64,000 nucleotides of DNA. Origin: Gp13-AA77 sp035949375 (GTDB lineage: Bacteria > Acidobacteriota > Terriglobia > UBA7540). Shown here in pieces: positions 16,532-24,716 of the stretch. A model generated the notes under the pieces. The model worked only from the letters and a program-made list of their open reading frames with translations, ran no database searches and was not told the origin of the DNA. Each line of letters begins with the position of its first letter. Position 1 is the stretch's first letter. Where the stretch lies: contig DASZIG010000122.1 of assembly GCA_035949375.1 (NCBI GenBank), positions 62,001-126,000 on the forward strand, in the 5' to 3' direction. The translations under genes were made by a program, and so were the position numbers.

Positions 16532-17827
16532 GTGGGACGCTGGCTGATTCTGCCCCTGTTGGCCGTGGCGCTTTGCGCGGGGACCTTGCCCGCCAGGGCC
16601 CAGAACCCGCCGCTCGTGATTCGCGGCGCCACCATTCTTACCATGACGCACGGCGCCATCGAGAACGGCACGGTGGTGATCCGGGACGGCAAGATAGAGG
16701 CCGTGGGCGCGCAGGCGGCAGTTCCCGAGGGCGCGCAAGTGATCGACGCCCAGGGTGAGTATCTGCTGCCGGGCTTGGTGGATCCCCATTCTCATCTGGG
16801 TGTGGACTCGCTTCCGGAGGTGCAGGCCAACTCCGACACCAACGAGATGACCGGGGACATCGAGGCGCAAGTGCGATCCGAGGACTCGATAAATCTCGAC
16901 GATCCCGAGATCGCCCGCGCCGTTTCCGCCGGCGTCACAACCCTACAGATTCTGCCCGGCAGCGGCAACAACATCGGGGGCTGGGCCACCATCGTCAAAC
17001 TCAACGGCGGCCAGACTCTCGATGAGATCAAGTTCCCCGACGCGCCCCTGAGCATGAAATGGGCCTGGGGCGAGAATCCCAAGCGGGTCTACGGAAGCCG
17101 CAACGAGGCGCCCTCGACCCTGATGGGCGAGGCGGCGGTGGTGCGGCAGCGGCTGCTCGACGCGCAGAACTACGCCGCGAAGTGGAAGGCATGGGAAGAC
17201 GGCGGACGCCAGGGCGCGCCGCCCGAGCGTAACCTGCAACTCGAGGCGCTGGAACAGGTGCTGGAAGGCAAGGTCCGGCTGAATATCCACTCCTACCAGG
17301 TCAACCACTTTGAAGCGCTCTTCCGCATCGCGGACGAGTTTCACTTCCAGATTGCGGCTCTCCATCACGCGCTCGACGCTTACGAGATCGCGCCGGAAAT
17401 CGCGCGGCGGCATATCGGCGTGGTCACCTTCGCGGATCAATGGGGCTTCAAGGTGGAAGGTTGGGACGCGATTCCCGAGAACGCCTACATCCTCTGGAAG
17501 GAAGGCGTCACCGTGAGCCTGCACACGGACAGCCCCGTGATCGAGGAAAAAAACTACATCGAGCAGGCGGCGATTGTGAACCACTTCGGAACGCCGGACG
17601 AGGCAGCGCTCCAGATGGTGACCATCAATCCCGCGCGAATCCTGGGTATTGACCGGCACGTGGGCAGCATTGATGCTGGCAAGGACGCCGATCTGGCCCT
17701 ATGGAACGCCCCGCCGCTCGAGCTGACCTCGAAGGTGGAGAAGGTCTTGATTGACGGCAAGCTGGTATACACCGCCAAGGACGGATTCCTGCCGTGGAAG
17801 GGCCGGCCGGCTGCGATGATGCCGTGA
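16532..17827 (+). CDS. Exported amidohydrolase (imidazolonepropionase-like), catalytically complete
   Basis: About 431 aa with a signal peptide (WLILPLLAVALCAGTLPARA). The metal-dependent amidohydrolase fold is shown by DPHSHLG (the HxH of strand 1), a further His in LNIHSYQ, the AALHHALDAYEIAP region and the late Asp in LHTDSPV; the C-terminal composite domain ends ILGIDRHVGSIDAGKDADLA. These are the ligands of a zinc TIM-barrel hydrolase acting on a peptide-like or cyclic amide substrate. The GTG at 16532 is chosen because GGAGG lies just upstream. A homologous but HxH-less gene follows 26 bases later. Confidence 0.88.
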   Translation: MGRWLILPLLAVALCAGTLPARAQNPPLVIRGATILTMTHGAIENGTVVIRDGKIEAVGAQAAVPEGAQVIDAQGEYLLPGLVDPHSHLGVDSLPEVQANSDTNEMTGDIEAQVRSEDSINLDDPEIARAVSAGVTTLQILPGSGNNIGGWATIVKLNGGQTLDEIKFPDAPLSMKWAWGENPKRVYGSRNEAPSTLMGEAAVVRQRLLDAQNYAAKWKAWEDGGRQGAPPERNLQLEALEQVLEGKVRLNIHSYQVNHFEALFRIADEFHFQIAALHHALDAYEIAPEIARRHIGVVTFADQWGFKVEGWDAIPENAYILWKEGVTVSLHTDSPVIEEKNYIEQAAIVNHFGTPDEAALQMVTINPARILGIDRHVGSIDAGKDADLALWNAPPLELTSKVEKVLIDGKLVYTAKDGFLPWKGRPAAMMP

Positions 17828-17853
17828 CCGCCCACGGAAACCGGGGGACTCGC

Positions 17854-19188
17854 GTGAACCGAAAATTCTGCGTTCCGCTCGTGACCGCGCTCAGCCTCGG
17901 CTTGGGAGCTGCCGCCCGCGCCCAGACCATCGCCATCACTGGCGCCCGCCTGCTTACGGTGACGCATGGCGTGATCGAGAACGGTACCGTGCTGGTGGAG
18001 AACGGCAAGATCACTGGCATTGGCAGCGATGTGCGAGTGCCGGCGGGCGCCCGCGTGATCGACGCGCGTGGCAAGGTGGTGATGCCGGGCATGATCGACG
18101 CGGGCGACCAGCTCGGGCTCGTCGAGATTCCGGCCGAGCAGATCACCAACGACTCCACCGAATACACGGATCCGATTCATCCGGAACTGCGCGTGCTCGA
18201 CGCCCTTAATCCTCAGAGCGAGAACATTCGCGTGGCACGCAGCGCCGGCGTGACCAACGCGGTCTCGACGCCGGCGGCGGGCAATCTGATCGCCGGCCAG
18301 AGCGCCGTGATCCGGCTGGATGGCGGCACGGTGAGTGAGATGGTGGTGAAATCCCCGGTCGCGCTCGCCGTCAATATCGGCGAATCGAGCAAGGAAACCT
18401 ACCGTCTCCGGCAGAAAGCCCCGGTAACCCGCATGGGCGAGATGGCCGTCCTGCGCCAGCAGTTCCTGGGCGCCCAGCACTACAAGGCCGAGCAGGATGC
18501 ATACGCCAATAAGCAGGGTGAGAAGAAGCCGGAGGGCGATGCAGGCGCAAAGCCCGGCCCGGCGGCCAAGCCTTCGGCTCCACCGGCGCGCGAACTCAAG
18601 ATGGAAGCGCTCGTCGATGCCCTGGACGGCAGGCTCCCGGTGGTGGTGCGCGCGGACCGCGTGAGCGATATCGAGATGGCGCTGCGGCTCGCCGACGAGT
18701 TTCACCTTCGGCTGATCCTGGCGGACGCCACTTCGGCCTGGCGTCTCGCGGATACGCTTGCGGCCCGCAAGATTCCCGTGATCGTGGGGCCGATTCTGGA
18801 GGAGCCGAACCGCATGGAATCGGTCGACGTGCGCCTTGACAACGCCGCCCGGCTCTACCGCGCCGGAGTCCCCATCGCCATTGAGACCCAGTCTGATAAC
18901 CAGGTACGCGATTTGCCCTTTGACGTCGAATACGCCATCGGGAACGGCCTGCCCGATCAGGCGGCGCTCGAAGCCGTCACTATTAATCCGGCGCGTCTCT
19001 TTGGCTTTGACGATCGCCTCGGCAGCCTCGAGGTCGGCAAAGACGCCACCCTGATCGTGCTCGACGGCCCGCCCTTCCGCATCAAGACGCACGTGGTAAC
19101 GGAGCTGATCGACGGCAAGGTGGTCGATCTGTCCAATCACCAGACTGCGCTCTACGACATTTACAAGAAGAAGTACGGGATTCAGTAG
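17854..19188 (+). CDS. Exported amidohydrolase-fold protein lacking the HxH metal site
   Basis: About 444 aa paralogue of the preceding gene. The signal peptide (VPLVTALSLGLGAAARA) and both ends of the amidohydrolase fold (GARLLTVTHGVIENGTVLVE; RLFGFDDRLGSLEVGKDA) are intact. The metal-binding strand reads GMIDAGDQLGL where the active paralogue has GLVDPHSHLGV; the His-rich middle (ALHH) is replaced by LILADAT, and HTDSP by IETQSDN. An insert of Lys/Ala/Pro-rich sequence lies at about 215-245. It probably binds a substrate analogue or partners the active enzyme rather than catalysing zinc-dependent hydrolysis. The GTG at 17854 gives a proper signal peptide. Confidence 0.85.
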   Translation: MNRKFCVPLVTALSLGLGAAARAQTIAITGARLLTVTHGVIENGTVLVENGKITGIGSDVRVPAGARVIDARGKVVMPGMIDAGDQLGLVEIPAEQITNDSTEYTDPIHPELRVLDALNPQSENIRVARSAGVTNAVSTPAAGNLIAGQSAVIRLDGGTVSEMVVKSPVALAVNIGESSKETYRLRQKAPVTRMGEMAVLRQQFLGAQHYKAEQDAYANKQGEKKPEGDAGAKPGPAAKPSAPPARELKMEALVDALDGRLPVVVRADRVSDIEMALRLADEFHLRLILADATSAWRLADTLAARKIPVIVGPILEEPNRMESVDVRLDNAARLYRAGVPIAIETQSDNQVRDLPFDVEYAIGNGLPDQAALEAVTINPARLFGFDDRLGSLEVGKDATLIVLDGPPFRIKTHVVTELIDGKVVDLSNHQTALYDIYKKKYGIQ

Positions 19189-19271
19189 TGAGAAATGGTG
19201 AGAAGTAGTGAGAAGTTGGCGGGTCAACAATCAGCGGTCAGGCTCAACTGAAAACAGACTCTCAAGACTGA
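19189..19271 (+). repeat. Degenerate GTGAGAAG tandem repeats after the amidohydrolase pair
   Basis: Directly after the stop codon, GTGAGAA units recur three times at about 19187-19213 (GTGAGAAATG, GTGAGAAGTA, GTGAGAAGTT). This is a short simple-sequence patch similar in style to the other small repeats of this window; no gene or terminator is apparent. Confidence 0.45.
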
Positions 19272-19286
19272 GTGCTGAAGGCTCCC

Positions 19287-20480
19287 ATGCCTGACGTCTA
19301 CATCCTGAGCGCGGTTCGCACGCCCATCGGCAAGTACGGTGGCAGCCTGGCCGAGTGGAGCGCGCCCGACCTCGGTGTGGCCGTGGCTCGCGCGGCGCTG
19401 GAACGGGCCCGTGTCGACCCCGGCGCGGTAGACGAAGTGATCTTCGGACATGCGCGTCAGGCGGGCAGCGGCCCGAATCCGGCCCGGCAGATCGCCGTGC
19501 GCGCGGGCGTGCCCGTTGAAGTTCCTGCCTACACGGTGAACCAGGCCTGCGCTTCCGGACTCAAGGCCATCGCCCTCGCATACGACCAGATTGCGCTCGG
19601 TCGCGCGGAGGTGGTGCTGGCAGGCGGCACCGAGGCCATGAGCCGCGTGCCTTACTTTCTTTCCGGAGCGCGTTGGGGCGCGCGGCTGGGGCACCAGCAA
19701 CTTGTCGACGGCATGTATCAGGATGGATTCTTCTGCCCCCTCTCGCGCCTGGTAATGGGTGAGACCGCCGAGGTGCTGGCCGGTGAATACAAGATCGCGC
19801 GCGAGGAGCAGGACGCGTACGCGCTCGAGAGCCAGAGCCGCGCGGCACGGGCTGCGGCGGCGGGACGTTTTCGGGACGAGATCGTTCCCGTGACGATCAA
19901 GGAGAAAAAGGGCGAGCGCGTCCTGGACATGGATGAGCATCCGCGTGCCGATACTAGCGCGGAGTCACTCGCCAAGCTCGCGCCGGTCTTTTCCAAGACG
20001 GGTACCATCACCGCCGGCAACGCCTCCGGAATCACGGACGGCGCCGCCGCGCTGGTGCTCGCGTCTGCGGAATGGGTGAACCGGGCGCGCGCCGGGCGGC
20101 TCGAGCCCCTCGGGCGCATCGTTGATTACACGGTTACCGGCGTGGACCCGAAGGTGATGGGCATCGGTCCTGTCCCCGCTTTGCGAAAGCTCTTCGCCCG
20201 CAACGGGCGGTCACTGGCGGATTATGACCTTGTCGAACTCAACGAAGCCTTCGCCGCCCAGGTGCTGGCGTGCGACCGCGAGCTCGGTTTCGACCGGGCG
20301 CGGCTGAACGTGAATGGCGGCGCCATCGCCCTCGGGCATCCGATCGGCTGCAGCGGCGCGCGCATCGCGGTGACGTTGCTGCACGAAATGAACAAGCGAG
20401 GAAGCCGGCGGGGCCTCGCCACCTTGTGCGTCTCCGGGGGCTTGGGGATGGCGATGGAAATCGAAGCCATATCGCGATGA
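19287..20480 (+). CDS. Acetyl-CoA acetyltransferase (thiolase)
   Basis: About 397 aa thiolase, condensing two acyl-CoA units or cleaving 3-ketoacyl-CoA. The acylated Cys88 is in VNQACASGLKAI; the catalytic loops NEAFAAQ, GGAIALGHPIGCSGAR and CVSGGLGMAME are all present and in order. The size fits biosynthetic-type acetoacetyl-CoA thiolases. The ATG at 19287 is chosen since homologues start MxDVYILSAVRTPIG. No other fatty-acid or PHB gene is adjacent, so the pathway is not fixed by context. A rhomboid gene follows 52 bases downstream. Confidence 0.94.
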   Translation: MPDVYILSAVRTPIGKYGGSLAEWSAPDLGVAVARAALERARVDPGAVDEVIFGHARQAGSGPNPARQIAVRAGVPVEVPAYTVNQACASGLKAIALAYDQIALGRAEVVLAGGTEAMSRVPYFLSGARWGARLGHQQLVDGMYQDGFFCPLSRLVMGETAEVLAGEYKIAREEQDAYALESQSRAARAAAAGRFRDEIVPVTIKEKKGERVLDMDEHPRADTSAESLAKLAPVFSKTGTITAGNASGITDGAAALVLASAEWVNRARAGRLEPLGRIVDYTVTGVDPKVMGIGPVPALRKLFARNGRSLADYDLVELNEAFAAQVLACDRELGFDRARLNVNGGAIALGHPIGCSGARIAVTLLHEMNKRGSRRGLATLCVSGGLGMAMEIEAISR

Positions 20481-20532
20481 CCGACTAGCCCAGAGCCAAG
20501 GACTGCCTCGATTTCCGTGTTAGGCTTGAAGC

Positions 20533-21285
20533 ATGCCGCGCTACGGTGGATCGCAAATCTCGTTTGGACCGCCCTTCACCGGAATGGTGAGGACGCTTTG
20601 CATCATCACCTCCGCGGTATTCCTGGTGACTTACGTTCCGGCGGCTCTGATGCAGTCGTCCCTGCCTCTCGGGGCGGAGACGCTCGGCCTCGTGCCGGCG
20701 GCGGTCCTGCACGGCGCCATCTGGCAACCGGTCACCTACCTCTTCATGCACGGCGGCTGGTTTCACATCATCTTCAACCTGTTTGCGCTCTGGATGTTCG
20801 GCTACGACCTGGAGCAGGCGTGGGGACCGAGGCGCTTTCTCTTTTACTTTTTCCTTACCGGGATCGGTGGCGCGCTCTTCAATATCGTGCTCGATTCCGG
20901 AAGCATCGTGCCGGTCATCGGCAATTCGGCCGCCGTTTACGGAATCCTGCTGGCCTTTGGCATGCTGTTCCCCGACCGGCCGATTTTTCTGTGGTTCGTG
21001 GTTCCGGTCAAGGCCAAATGGTTCGTGCTCATCATGGGCTTGATCGAGTTCTGGGGTTCGCTGACGCAGTCGGGCGGGAACATCAGCCACCTTGCGCACC
21101 TAGGGGGAATGTTCTTCGGATTCTTCTACGTGCGCTCCGTACGCGCGCGGCGCGGACCGGCGAGCGGGCCCAATCTGAATCTGCGCGGGCGCTATGACGA
21201 TTGGCGCCGGGCGCGACTGCGGCGCAAGTTCGAAAGCTACATGCGGAAGCACGAGCCGCATGATCCCGACCGCTGGGTGAACTGA
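20533..21285 (+). CDS. Rhomboid-family intramembrane serine protease
   Basis: 250 aa with six predicted membrane segments. The oxyanion Asn82 lies in HIIFNLFALW, the nucleophile Ser132 in GNSAAVYG (a variant of the usual GxSG) and the base His189 in SHLAHLGGM, so the Ser-His dyad is complete. The MHGGWFHII motif of the L1/TM2 region is well preserved. The C-terminal 45 residues are basic and cytosolic (RARRGPASG, RRKFESYMRK). Substrates are unknown. Confidence 0.92.
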   Translation: MPRYGGSQISFGPPFTGMVRTLCIITSAVFLVTYVPAALMQSSLPLGAETLGLVPAAVLHGAIWQPVTYLFMHGGWFHIIFNLFALWMFGYDLEQAWGPRRFLFYFFLTGIGGALFNIVLDSGSIVPVIGNSAAVYGILLAFGMLFPDRPIFLWFVVPVKAKWFVLIMGLIEFWGSLTQSGGNISHLAHLGGMFFGFFYVRSVRARRGPASGPNLNLRGRYDDWRRARLRRKFESYMRKHEPHDPDRWVN

Positions 21286-21298
21286 AGGCTCCGATCAG

Positions 21299-24058
21299 TT
21301 AATTGGCCGCCGCGGTCTCGACGTTCCAGCCGTCGACCTCGACTACGGGCTTGGCGCCGCTGAGATCGCTTGCGTTGTACGTTGCCGTCACCACACGCGA
21401 TTCACCGGGCAAAAGCGAGATGTAGTTATCCTGCCACCGGATGGGGTGTACGTCACCCCCATCGTTTCCCTTCCGGACCTCCAGGTGGATGAAGAAGGCC
21501 AGGGTCGAGCCCGGATTCTTCACCGTCACCTCGGTGACTTCTTCCCCGCCCTGACGGCGGCTGCTGGCCCCAAGTTCGACGCGGACGCGCGGCAGACGGG
21601 CAAGGTCCTTGAAGTCAGCGTAAGACTTGATGGGCGTGGAGTACCACGAAGAGTTGCCAAAGTCATTGACGTCGGGCGTGGTCGAGAGCCAGTAGAAATT
21701 GTGGCCGAGCGCGCGGCCGGCGCCGTCGCTGAGATTAAGCTTGAGAAAATACGTCTTGCTCAGTCCGTCGATTTTGGGGAGCGTCAGCATGGTGTTGCTC
21801 GAGTCCGGGCCGACATCGAGCGTGGCTTCGCGCGAGAATTTCGGCGCGAGGTCAAGGTTTAGCACGTCGACTTTGGCCCTGAGCCCGGAATAGGCTTGGT
21901 AAGTAGAATTCACGATCGACACCGCGCCGTCATTCTCAGAATACTGAATGTGCACCGGCTCACACGCTTTCTTGGTGCCGAAGTATCCGCCGCCCGGCCG
22001 CAGGTACCAGTCATAAAGGTGCCAGATCATCGAGGGCCAGGCATTATTCTCCATCCACTGGATTACGCCCGTGGAGCGATACTTGTTCTGGCTGTAGGCT
22101 TCGAACATGGCGCGCTCGCCCGCATAGGTCATAAGCTGGCTTTTCTCAACGTAATCTTCAAGCCCGGCAGGAGCGCCGTAGCGCGCGTCGAGCGCCTGGT
22201 TGAAGATGTTGAAGTTCTTGAACTCGCCGCCGCCCGCATGGAGCTGCCAGGCTTCGTTGATCGGCCACAGCTTGTCCGCGGGCAGCATCTCGCGGATACT
22301 CTCGATCACCGGAATCGCCGGGCCCGGGCTGGTCTCGGTGTTGAAGCCGTAAGCGCCTCCGTGCTGGCTGTCCTCCAGCCAATAAGAGGGCGCGACATAA
22401 TCGTAAGGCCCCGTCATCTTCACGCCGCTCGGACCGATGGATGTGGGCCGCGCGCTCGCCGAGGAAATGTAGGGGTCAGGCCAGTCCGTCTCCTTGATGA
22501 CCTGAAGGTATAGGTCCTCCACGCGCTTGGGCGGCGGGTTGTCACTGCCGTAAAGCCATACCAGCAGGCTCGCGTGACTGCGCAAACGCAGCAACTGGCT
22601 CCGCAGGGATTCGGCGGCGATGCCGTAGTCTTCGTCCTTCCATCTCCGCCACTGCTCCCAATGATCACAGCAGCACCAGCCGGCCAGCACCAGCACACCG
22701 TAGCGGTCCGCGAGTTCGAAGAGGTGATCGTCCACGAGCTTGCCTTCGAGACGGATCGCGTTCAGGCCCATATCGCGCGTATAGCGCATTTCTTCCTCTT
22801 CGCGCTCCGGGTTGTAGCGCAGCATCATGTCGGGCGCCCAGCCGCCGCCGCGAATGAGGATGCGCCGGCCGTTCACCGAAAAGACGCGGTGCTTGTCCTG
22901 GTCAAGCGTCGAAGTGACCTCGCGGACGCCGAACTGCAGCGCCTCCTCATCTGAGACTTTGCCGCCGGAGTCCACCTCGATGTGTAAATCGTAAAGGTCC
23001 GGCGCGCCCATCTGCGCCGGCCACCAGAGGCGGGGTTGTTTGAGATTCAAAGCCCGGACTTGGTCGGGCGTGAGGCTGATCACCTTCGATTCCCCGCCGG
23101 CCAGCGCGACATCCTGAGAGACGTCCACGCCGGCGATCCGCGCTTTCAGCACGCCCTGAACCGTTTCCTTACCCGGATTCACAAGGCGGGCGGAAACGGT
23201 AAGATGAGCGGCATCGAGCGAGGGCAGATCGAGCCTGGTGACCACTTGGGGATCGCGCAGGGCGATGGGGCCGCTCGCCGAGATATAGACTTCCCGCCAC
23301 ACGCCCATGTCTTTGTCGGGCGGCAGGGGATTCCAGTCCACCCAGGTGATCGCCAGAGAGTCGGGCTTGGGCGGGAAGATCTCAACCGCCAGAGCGTTGG
23401 TGGCGCCGGGCCGCGCCGCGGCCGTCACGTTGAATTCAAACAGCCGCCACATTCCGGCCATCTTGCCTTCATCGGCAATCTGCACGCCGTTTAGCCACAC
23501 ACTCGCGCGATAGTTGACGCCATTGAAGTGCAGCCAGAGGTTCTTGCCTCCATAGGACTCCGGCAGACGGAATTCGGTCCGATACCACCACGGAACTTTG
23601 AACGGGCTATCGGCCGGCATTTCGACGTTGGCGAAGTTTTCGCCGGCCGGGTAGTCGGCTCCTGGAATCGAGCGCAGGTTGGTCCCATAGTAGGGATCGG
23701 GATAAACATGATCTGCAACCAGCGCGGCGAGCACGGTGCTCGGCACGGTGGCCGGGTACCAACCCTCAGGTTTGAATTGCGGGGTGGAGATGGCTTCACC
23801 GGAGGCCGGAACCTTCGACGACGACTGGATGGCCCAGCCCTGCTGCAGCGAGGTTATGGAGGGATTGTTGGCGGCGCCACGCGCCTCAAGGGCCGCACTG
23901 AGCGTTCCGCCCAGGGCAAAGACTGCGGCGGCAAGAACGATCGCGAACCGTAACCCCGGTTGAGAAGCGCCCGCGCCCGCCCCGGACTCGACAGCCGGCC
24001 GACGTACAACCGGCTTCGCGCCCTTCGATCCTGGCTCGCCGGTCCTCTTGATCTTCAT
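21299..24058 (-). CDS. Exported GH2 exo-beta-D-glucosaminidase-like glycoside hydrolase
   Basis: About 919 aa GH2 enzyme. An N-terminal basic stretch and hydrophobic helix (FAIVLAAAVFALGGTLSAAL) direct export. Order: sugar-binding jelly roll (KVPWWYRTEFRLPESYGG, WLNGVQIADEGKM), Ig-like domain, TIM barrel with RIEGKL-type strand, then C-terminal Ig domains. Asp506 in YGSDNPPP and Glu575 in FNTETSPG correspond to the acid/base Asp and nucleophile Glu of chitosan-degrading exo-beta-D-glucosaminidases, and their spacing (69) fits that subfamily rather than beta-galactosidases. Predicted to release GlcN from chitooligosaccharides. Convergent with the rhomboid gene. The start is the MKIKRT ATG; an upstream ATG at 24172 would add an unlikely basic leader. 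Confidence 0.87.
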   Translation of the reverse strand: MKIKRTGEPGSKGAKPVVRRPAVESGAGAGASQPGLRFAIVLAAAVFALGGTLSAALEARGAANNPSITSLQQGWAIQSSSKVPASGEAISTPQFKPEGWYPATVPSTVLAALVADHVYPDPYYGTNLRSIPGADYPAGENFANVEMPADSPFKVPWWYRTEFRLPESYGGKNLWLHFNGVNYRASVWLNGVQIADEGKMAGMWRLFEFNVTAAARPGATNALAVEIFPPKPDSLAITWVDWNPLPPDKDMGVWREVYISASGPIALRDPQVVTRLDLPSLDAAHLTVSARLVNPGKETVQGVLKARIAGVDVSQDVALAGGESKVISLTPDQVRALNLKQPRLWWPAQMGAPDLYDLHIEVDSGGKVSDEEALQFGVREVTSTLDQDKHRVFSVNGRRILIRGGGWAPDMMLRYNPEREEEEMRYTRDMGLNAIRLEGKLVDDHLFELADRYGVLVLAGWCCCDHWEQWRRWKDEDYGIAAESLRSQLLRLRSHASLLVWLYGSDNPPPKRVEDLYLQVIKETDWPDPYISSASARPTSIGPSGVKMTGPYDYVAPSYWLEDSQHGGAYGFNTETSPGPAIPVIESIREMLPADKLWPINEAWQLHAGGGEFKNFNIFNQALDARYGAPAGLEDYVEKSQLMTYAGERAMFEAYSQNKYRSTGVIQWMENNAWPSMIWHLYDWYLRPGGGYFGTKKACEPVHIQYSENDGAVSIVNSTYQAYSGLRAKVDVLNLDLAPKFSREATLDVGPDSSNTMLTLPKIDGLSKTYFLKLNLSDGAGRALGHNFYWLSTTPDVNDFGNSSWYSTPIKSYADFKDLARLPRVRVELGASSRRQGGEEVTEVTVKNPGSTLAFFIHLEVRKGNDGGDVHPIRWQDNYISLLPGESRVVTATYNASDLSGAKPVVEVDGWNVETAAAN

Positions 24059-24213
24059 CGCGCTGCCCCCGTTTCCGGCGGCACGCGAGCCTGCCCCCGC
24101 TCGGCCGAGGCCTGCTGGCTTTCGATGAAGGACCCGCCGCCGCTTCAGATTTCCGGCCGCCTGAAGACGCAACCGGCTTCGTCCCGGGACTATCCAGGAC
24201 TACTCAGGTAGGC

Positions 24214-24417
24214 TTACTCGCCCGAGCCGCGGACGTTCTCAGCCCGCGGGCCTTTGTCGCCCTGCCGCATCTCGAATTCCACCGCCTGGCCTTCGTGCAG
24301 GCTGTCGAAGTTCAATCCTCGAAGCCCGCTGCGGTGGAAGAAAACTTCCTGACCATCCGGTGTCTTGATAAATCCGAACCCCCGATCCCGAACCACCCTC
24401 TTGATTGTCCCCTGCAT
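24214..24417 (-). CDS. Cold-shock domain protein, CspA family
   Basis: 67 aa single cold-shock domain that binds single-stranded RNA/DNA. RNP1-like motif RGFGFIKTPDG and RNP2-like VFFHRSGL are both present; the rest (VEFEMRQGDKGPRAENVR) is the standard C-terminal strand. The ATG lies at 24415-24417; an upstream in-frame start would add an unrelated leader. Preceded by a promoter at 24504-24533 and an 80-base 5' leader, as is usual for RNA-thermosensing csp genes. Confidence 0.93.
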   Translation of the reverse strand: MQGTIKRVVRDRGFGFIKTPDGQEVFFHRSGLRGLNFDSLHEGQAVEFEMRQGDKGPRAENVRGSGE

Positions 24418-24503
24418 TGTGCACCTCGCACGCGTCGAAAGCGCCATCCCGGCGCCCGGGGTCAAGACCGGAGCCGCCGGACACGGGTTCTCATGCGGTG
24501 CCG

Positions 24504-24533
24504 ACTTTAGCAGTACCACAGGGCGTTTGTCAA
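24504..24533 (-). promoter_or_regulatory. Promoter of the cold-shock gene
   Basis: On the minus strand TTGACA (24528-24533) and TAAAGT (24504-24509) are 18 bases apart, with TGC before the -10 making it an extended -10. Transcription would start near 24497, leaving about 80 bases of 5' leader before the ATG. Confidence 0.6.
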
Positions 24534-24674
24534 AGCGGGGATGGCAAAATATCGCCCCTCTTAGAATTACCGTCCCCTCTCCCATGGTGAGCGCGCCGGT
24601 TGTCCCGGTCGCACCTGTTTGCGCCTTTTCCGGCCGCGGGTGTTGGCCAGGGGCGGTTTGAATGTTCGGCAGAC

Positions 24675-24683
24675 TGCTATAAT
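24675..24683 (+). promoter_or_regulatory. Extended -10 element upstream of the pseudokinase gene
   Basis: TGCTATAAT is a perfect extended -10 ending 33 bases before the ATG at 24717. No good -35 is at 17 bases, which extended -10 promoters tolerate. Confidence 0.5.
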
Positions 24684-24716
24684 CAGTCAGGAAGCGGTTT
24701 CCGCACGGGATGAAGG

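Noticed and set aside
17554..19230. Antisense frame of 558 codons opposite the second amidohydrolase
   Set aside because: Shadow of GC-rich coding DNA without domain features.
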